Of a stretch of 64,000 nucleotides of DNA, positions 62,336 to 64,000 are shown in pieces. A model generated the notes under the pieces. That model was not told the DNA's origin, did not search any database, and saw only the letters and a list, made by a program, of their open reading frames with translations. Positions within the stretch are counted from its first letter, which is position 1. Each line of letters begins with the position of its first letter. The stretch covers positions 11,784 through 75,783 of the forward strand of contig JBIKIQ010000017.1 of the NCBI GenBank assembly GCA_044361535.1, given 5' to 3'. Position numbers and translations under genes: made by a program. The DNA is from UBA952 sp044361535. GTDB taxonomy: Bacteria > Bacteroidota > Bacteroidia > Flavobacteriales_D > Crocinitomicaceae.

Positions 62336-62379
62336 TTGTCGCAACAAGTCGAATGGCATAATCTTCGACAAATTGCGGC
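62336..62379 (+). promoter_or_regulatory. Probable groESL promoter overlapped by an inverted repeat
   Basis: TTG at 62336-62338 and TAATCTTCG (a one-base-longer variant of TAnnTTTG) starting at 62359, 20 bases apart, are plausible promoter elements. A 16-base imperfect inverted repeat spans them: GTCGCAACAAGTCGAA (62338-62353) and TTCGACAAATTGCGGC (62364-62379), matching at 12 of 16 positions around a 10-base spacer. It is not the CIRCE sequence. It could be an operator. Confidence 0.4.
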
Positions 62380-62405
62380 GAACTAAATAATTAATTCATA
62401 ATAAT

Positions 62406-62684
62406 ATGTCAGTTAAATTCAAACCTTTGGCAGATCGGGTTCTGGTAGAACCAGCGCCAGCAGAACAAAAAACAGCAAGTGGAATTATTATTCCCGACAC
62501 AGCTAAAGAGAAACCGTTAAATGGAAAAATTGTAGCGGTTGGAGCTGGAAAAAAAGATGAGCCAATCACAGTGAAAGTGGGCGATTCTATTTTGTATGGT
62601 CAGTATTCTGGTACTGAAATTAAAATTGATGGTAAGGCTTACTTAATTATGAGAGAGTCTGATATTTATGGAATATTTAATTAA
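62406..62684 (+). CDS. groES: Co-chaperonin GroES
   Basis: A 92-residue co-chaperonin that caps the GroEL cavity as a heptamer. The N-terminus VKFKPLADRVLVEPAPAEQKTASGIIIPDTAKEKP, including the mobile loop, and the C-terminal VGDSILYGQYSGTEIKIDGKAYLIMRESDI are typical. It begins a new transcription unit after a strong terminator, with a possible regulated promoter upstream, and is followed 19 bases later by groEL. Confidence 0.98.
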   Translation: MSVKFKPLADRVLVEPAPAEQKTASGIIIPDTAKEKPLNGKIVAVGAGKKDEPITVKVGDSILYGQYSGTEIKIDGKAYLIMRESDIYGIFN

Positions 62685-62703
62685 TTATTAAAATCTTACA
62701 ACA

Positions 62704-64000
62704 ATGGCAAAGGATATTTATTTTGATGTAGAGGCAAGAGAAAAATTAAAAAAAGGTGTTGATGCATTGGCAAATGCTGTAAAAGTAACACTTGGACCAA
62801 AAGGTCGAAATGTGGTAATTAGCAAGAAATTTGGTGCACCTCATGTAACCAAGGATGGTGTTACCGTAGCGAAAGAAATCGAATTGAAAGATCCAGTTGA
62901 GAATATGGGAGCTCAAATGGTGAAAGAAGTTGCATCTAAAACTGCTGATATTGCAGGTGACGGTACAACAACGGCAACTGTATTAGCTCAAGCGATTATT
63001 GGAGCTGGATTGAAAAACGTGGCCGCTGGTGCAAATCCTATGGATTTAAAGAGAGGAATTGATAAAGCAGTAGCTGAAGTAGTTAGAAACTTAAAAGCTA
63101 TCTCAAAAGAAGTGGGTTCTGATAATGAAAAAATCAAGCAAATAGCTTCTATTTCAGCAAATAATGACGAAACAATCGGTAAATTGATTGCTGAAGCTAT
63201 GAAAGTAGTTGGTAAAGATGGTGTTATCACTGTTGAAGAAGCAAAAGGAACGGAGACTGAGGTAAAAACAGTTGAAGGAATGCAATTTGACAGAGGTTAC
63301 CTTTCTCCATATTTTGTAACAAATACAGAGAAAATGATCACAGAAATGGAAAATCCTTTGATTTTAATTTGTGAGAAAAAAATCTCTAGTATGAAAGAAT
63401 TACTTCCTGTACTAGAACCAGTTGTTCAAAATGGAAAATCACTTTTAATCATTGCTGAAGATGTTGATGGTGAAGCGCTTGGAACGTTGGTAGTAAATAG
63501 ATTGAGAGGTTCTTTGAAAGTTGCAGCTGTGAAAGCTCCAGGATTTGGAGACAGAAGAAAAGCAATGTTGGAAGATATCGCTATTTTAACTGGTGGACAA
63601 GTGATTTCTGAAGAAAGAGGCATGACCTTAGAAAACACAACATTAGATATGTTGGGTACAGCTGAGAAGATTGAAATCGACAAGGACAATACGACAGTTA
63701 TCAACGGTAAAGGTAAAAAAGCGGATATCAAAGCAAGAGTTGGACAAATCAAAGCTCAAATTGAATCAACGACATCAGATTACGATCGTGAAAAATTGCA
63801 AGAACGTTTGGCAAAATTAGCTGGTGGTGTGGCCGTACTTTATGTTGGAGCGCCAACAGAGGTAGAAATGAAGGAGAAAAAAGACCGTGTTGATGATGCG
63901 TTAGCTGCAACAAGAGCTGCGGTTGAAGAAGGTGTTGTTGCGGGTGGAGGAGTAGCCTTGATTCGTGCAATAGCATCTTTGGATAAGTTAAAAGGCGAGA
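62704..64000 (+). CDS. groEL: Chaperonin GroEL, 3' end beyond the window
   Basis: The ATP-driven 60-kDa chaperonin. It starts at ATG 62704 (MAKDIYFDVEAREKLKKGVD) and stays open to the last base, giving about 432 codons of the usual 540 or so. Recognisable parts are LGPKGRNVV, VTKDGVTVAKEI, AGDGTTTATVLAQAI (ATP binding), GYLSPYFVTN and, near the end, AAVEEGVVAGGGVALIRAI. It forms an operon with groES. The long minus-strand frames inside it are shadows of its codon usage. Confidence 0.97.
   Translation, partial: MAKDIYFDVEAREKLKKGVDALANAVKVTLGPKGRNVVISKKFGAPHVTKDGVTVAKEIELKDPVENMGAQMVKEVASKTADIAGDGTTTATVLAQAIIGAGLKNVAAGANPMDLKRGIDKAVAEVVRNLKAISKEVGSDNEKIKQIASISANNDETIGKLIAEAMKVVGKDGVITVEEAKGTETEVKTVEGMQFDRGYLSPYFVTNTEKMITEMENPLILICEKKISSMKELLPVLEPVVQNGKSLLIIAEDVDGEALGTLVVNRLRGSLKVAAVKAPGFGDRRKAMLEDIAILTGGQVISEERGMTLENTTLDMLGTAEKIEIDKDNTTVINGKGKKADIKARVGQIKAQIESTTSDYDREKLQERLAKLAGGVAVLYVGAPTEVEMKEKKDRVDDALAATRAAVEEGVVAGGGVALIRAIASLDKLKGE

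Noticed and set aside
62261..62405. CIRCE element before groES
   Set aside because: Neither TTAGCACTC nor GAGTGCTAA is present; only the different inverted repeat reported above is found.
62988..63976. Three minus-strand frames inside groEL
   Set aside because: They are antisense to a strongly conserved gene and reflect only its codon bias.
1..64000. tRNA, rRNA, CRISPR arrays, insertion sequences, prophage or integrative elements
   Set aside because: I saw no T-loop consensus in a foldable context, no direct-repeat array, and no transposase, integrase or phage gene. All neighbourhoods look like stable chromosome.

Overview
The window is AT-rich, gene-dense bacterial chromosome and almost certainly comes from the phylum Bacteroidota, most likely the order Flavobacteriales (a Crocinitomicaceae-like member is possible but is only a guess). 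Four things support this. Two very large secreted proteins end in type IX secretion (T9SS) sorting domains, and one of them carries SprB-type repeats. Shine-Dalgarno motifs are essentially absent. The Bacteroidota -7 promoter box TAnnTTTG recurs in front of genes. The gene order miaB / sigma-54-type regulator / lptE / TPR protein / secG / groES / groEL is typical of the phylum. I see no insertion sequence, prophage, integrase, CRISPR array, rRNA or tRNA.

Layout. 1-5.3 kb: the end of a coiled-coil protein, a fused ResB-CcsA cytochrome c synthase, an HU protein with its own terminator, and a small DUF2795 protein. 5.3-10 kb: prfB, a cysteine desulfurase, a glycosyltransferase and a polysaccharide flippase. 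10-12.3 kb (minus strand): a three-gene envelope operon (PagL-like deacylase, DUF2807 lipoprotein, DUF4442 protein). 12.3-17 kb: mazG, a short MscS channel, an OmpA-family protein with an Asn-rich tandem repeat, an arginase-superfamily enzyme and a membrane protein. 17-25.3 kb: pyrE and an SRPBCC protein diverging from a Nudix-Sua5 fusion, then tamB diverging from tsaD. 25.4-28.1 kb: a small conserved protein, a free DsbD-alpha domain and full DsbD. 28.3-30 kb (minus): holA and rsmE. 30.1-33.1 kb: ispH overlapping a pseudoreceiver-adenylate cyclase-HD protein. 33.1-39 kb: gcvH, a TonB-like protein with calcium-binding type repeats, serS, a lipoprotein, a TPR protein and rsmI. 39-43.4 kb: a 1454-residue T9SS cargo protein. 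43.5-47.2 kb: a tightly overlapping operon (barrel protein, lipoprotein, small protein, FemAB-like transferase, purT). 47.2-50.5 kb: an amino acid permease and an O-antigen ligase. 50.5-53 kb (minus): cyanophycinase, isoaspartyl peptidase and an M48 protease. 53.2-57.7 kb: a SprB-repeat T9SS protein and a tandem pair of lipoproteins. 57.8-64 kb: the miaB-to-groEL cluster, with groEL running off the end.

How the genes relate. Most are housekeeping: translation (prfB, serS, rsmE, rsmI, miaB, and the t6A enzymes TsaD and Sua5), nucleotide metabolism (pyrE, purT, mazG, Nudix), envelope biogenesis (tamB, lptE, secG, flippase, ligase) and redox or cytochrome maturation (ccsBA, dsbD). Points that stand out: TAnnTTTG boxes 3-5 bases before six start codons, implying leaderless or near-leaderless messages; one protein combining a predicted adenylate cyclase with an HD phosphohydrolase; a Nudix-Sua5 fusion whose promoter interlocks with that of pyrE; a cyanophycin-degrading operon with no synthetase in view; a lipoprotein pair sharing an exact 70-bp block; and an inverted repeat over the probable groESL promoter.
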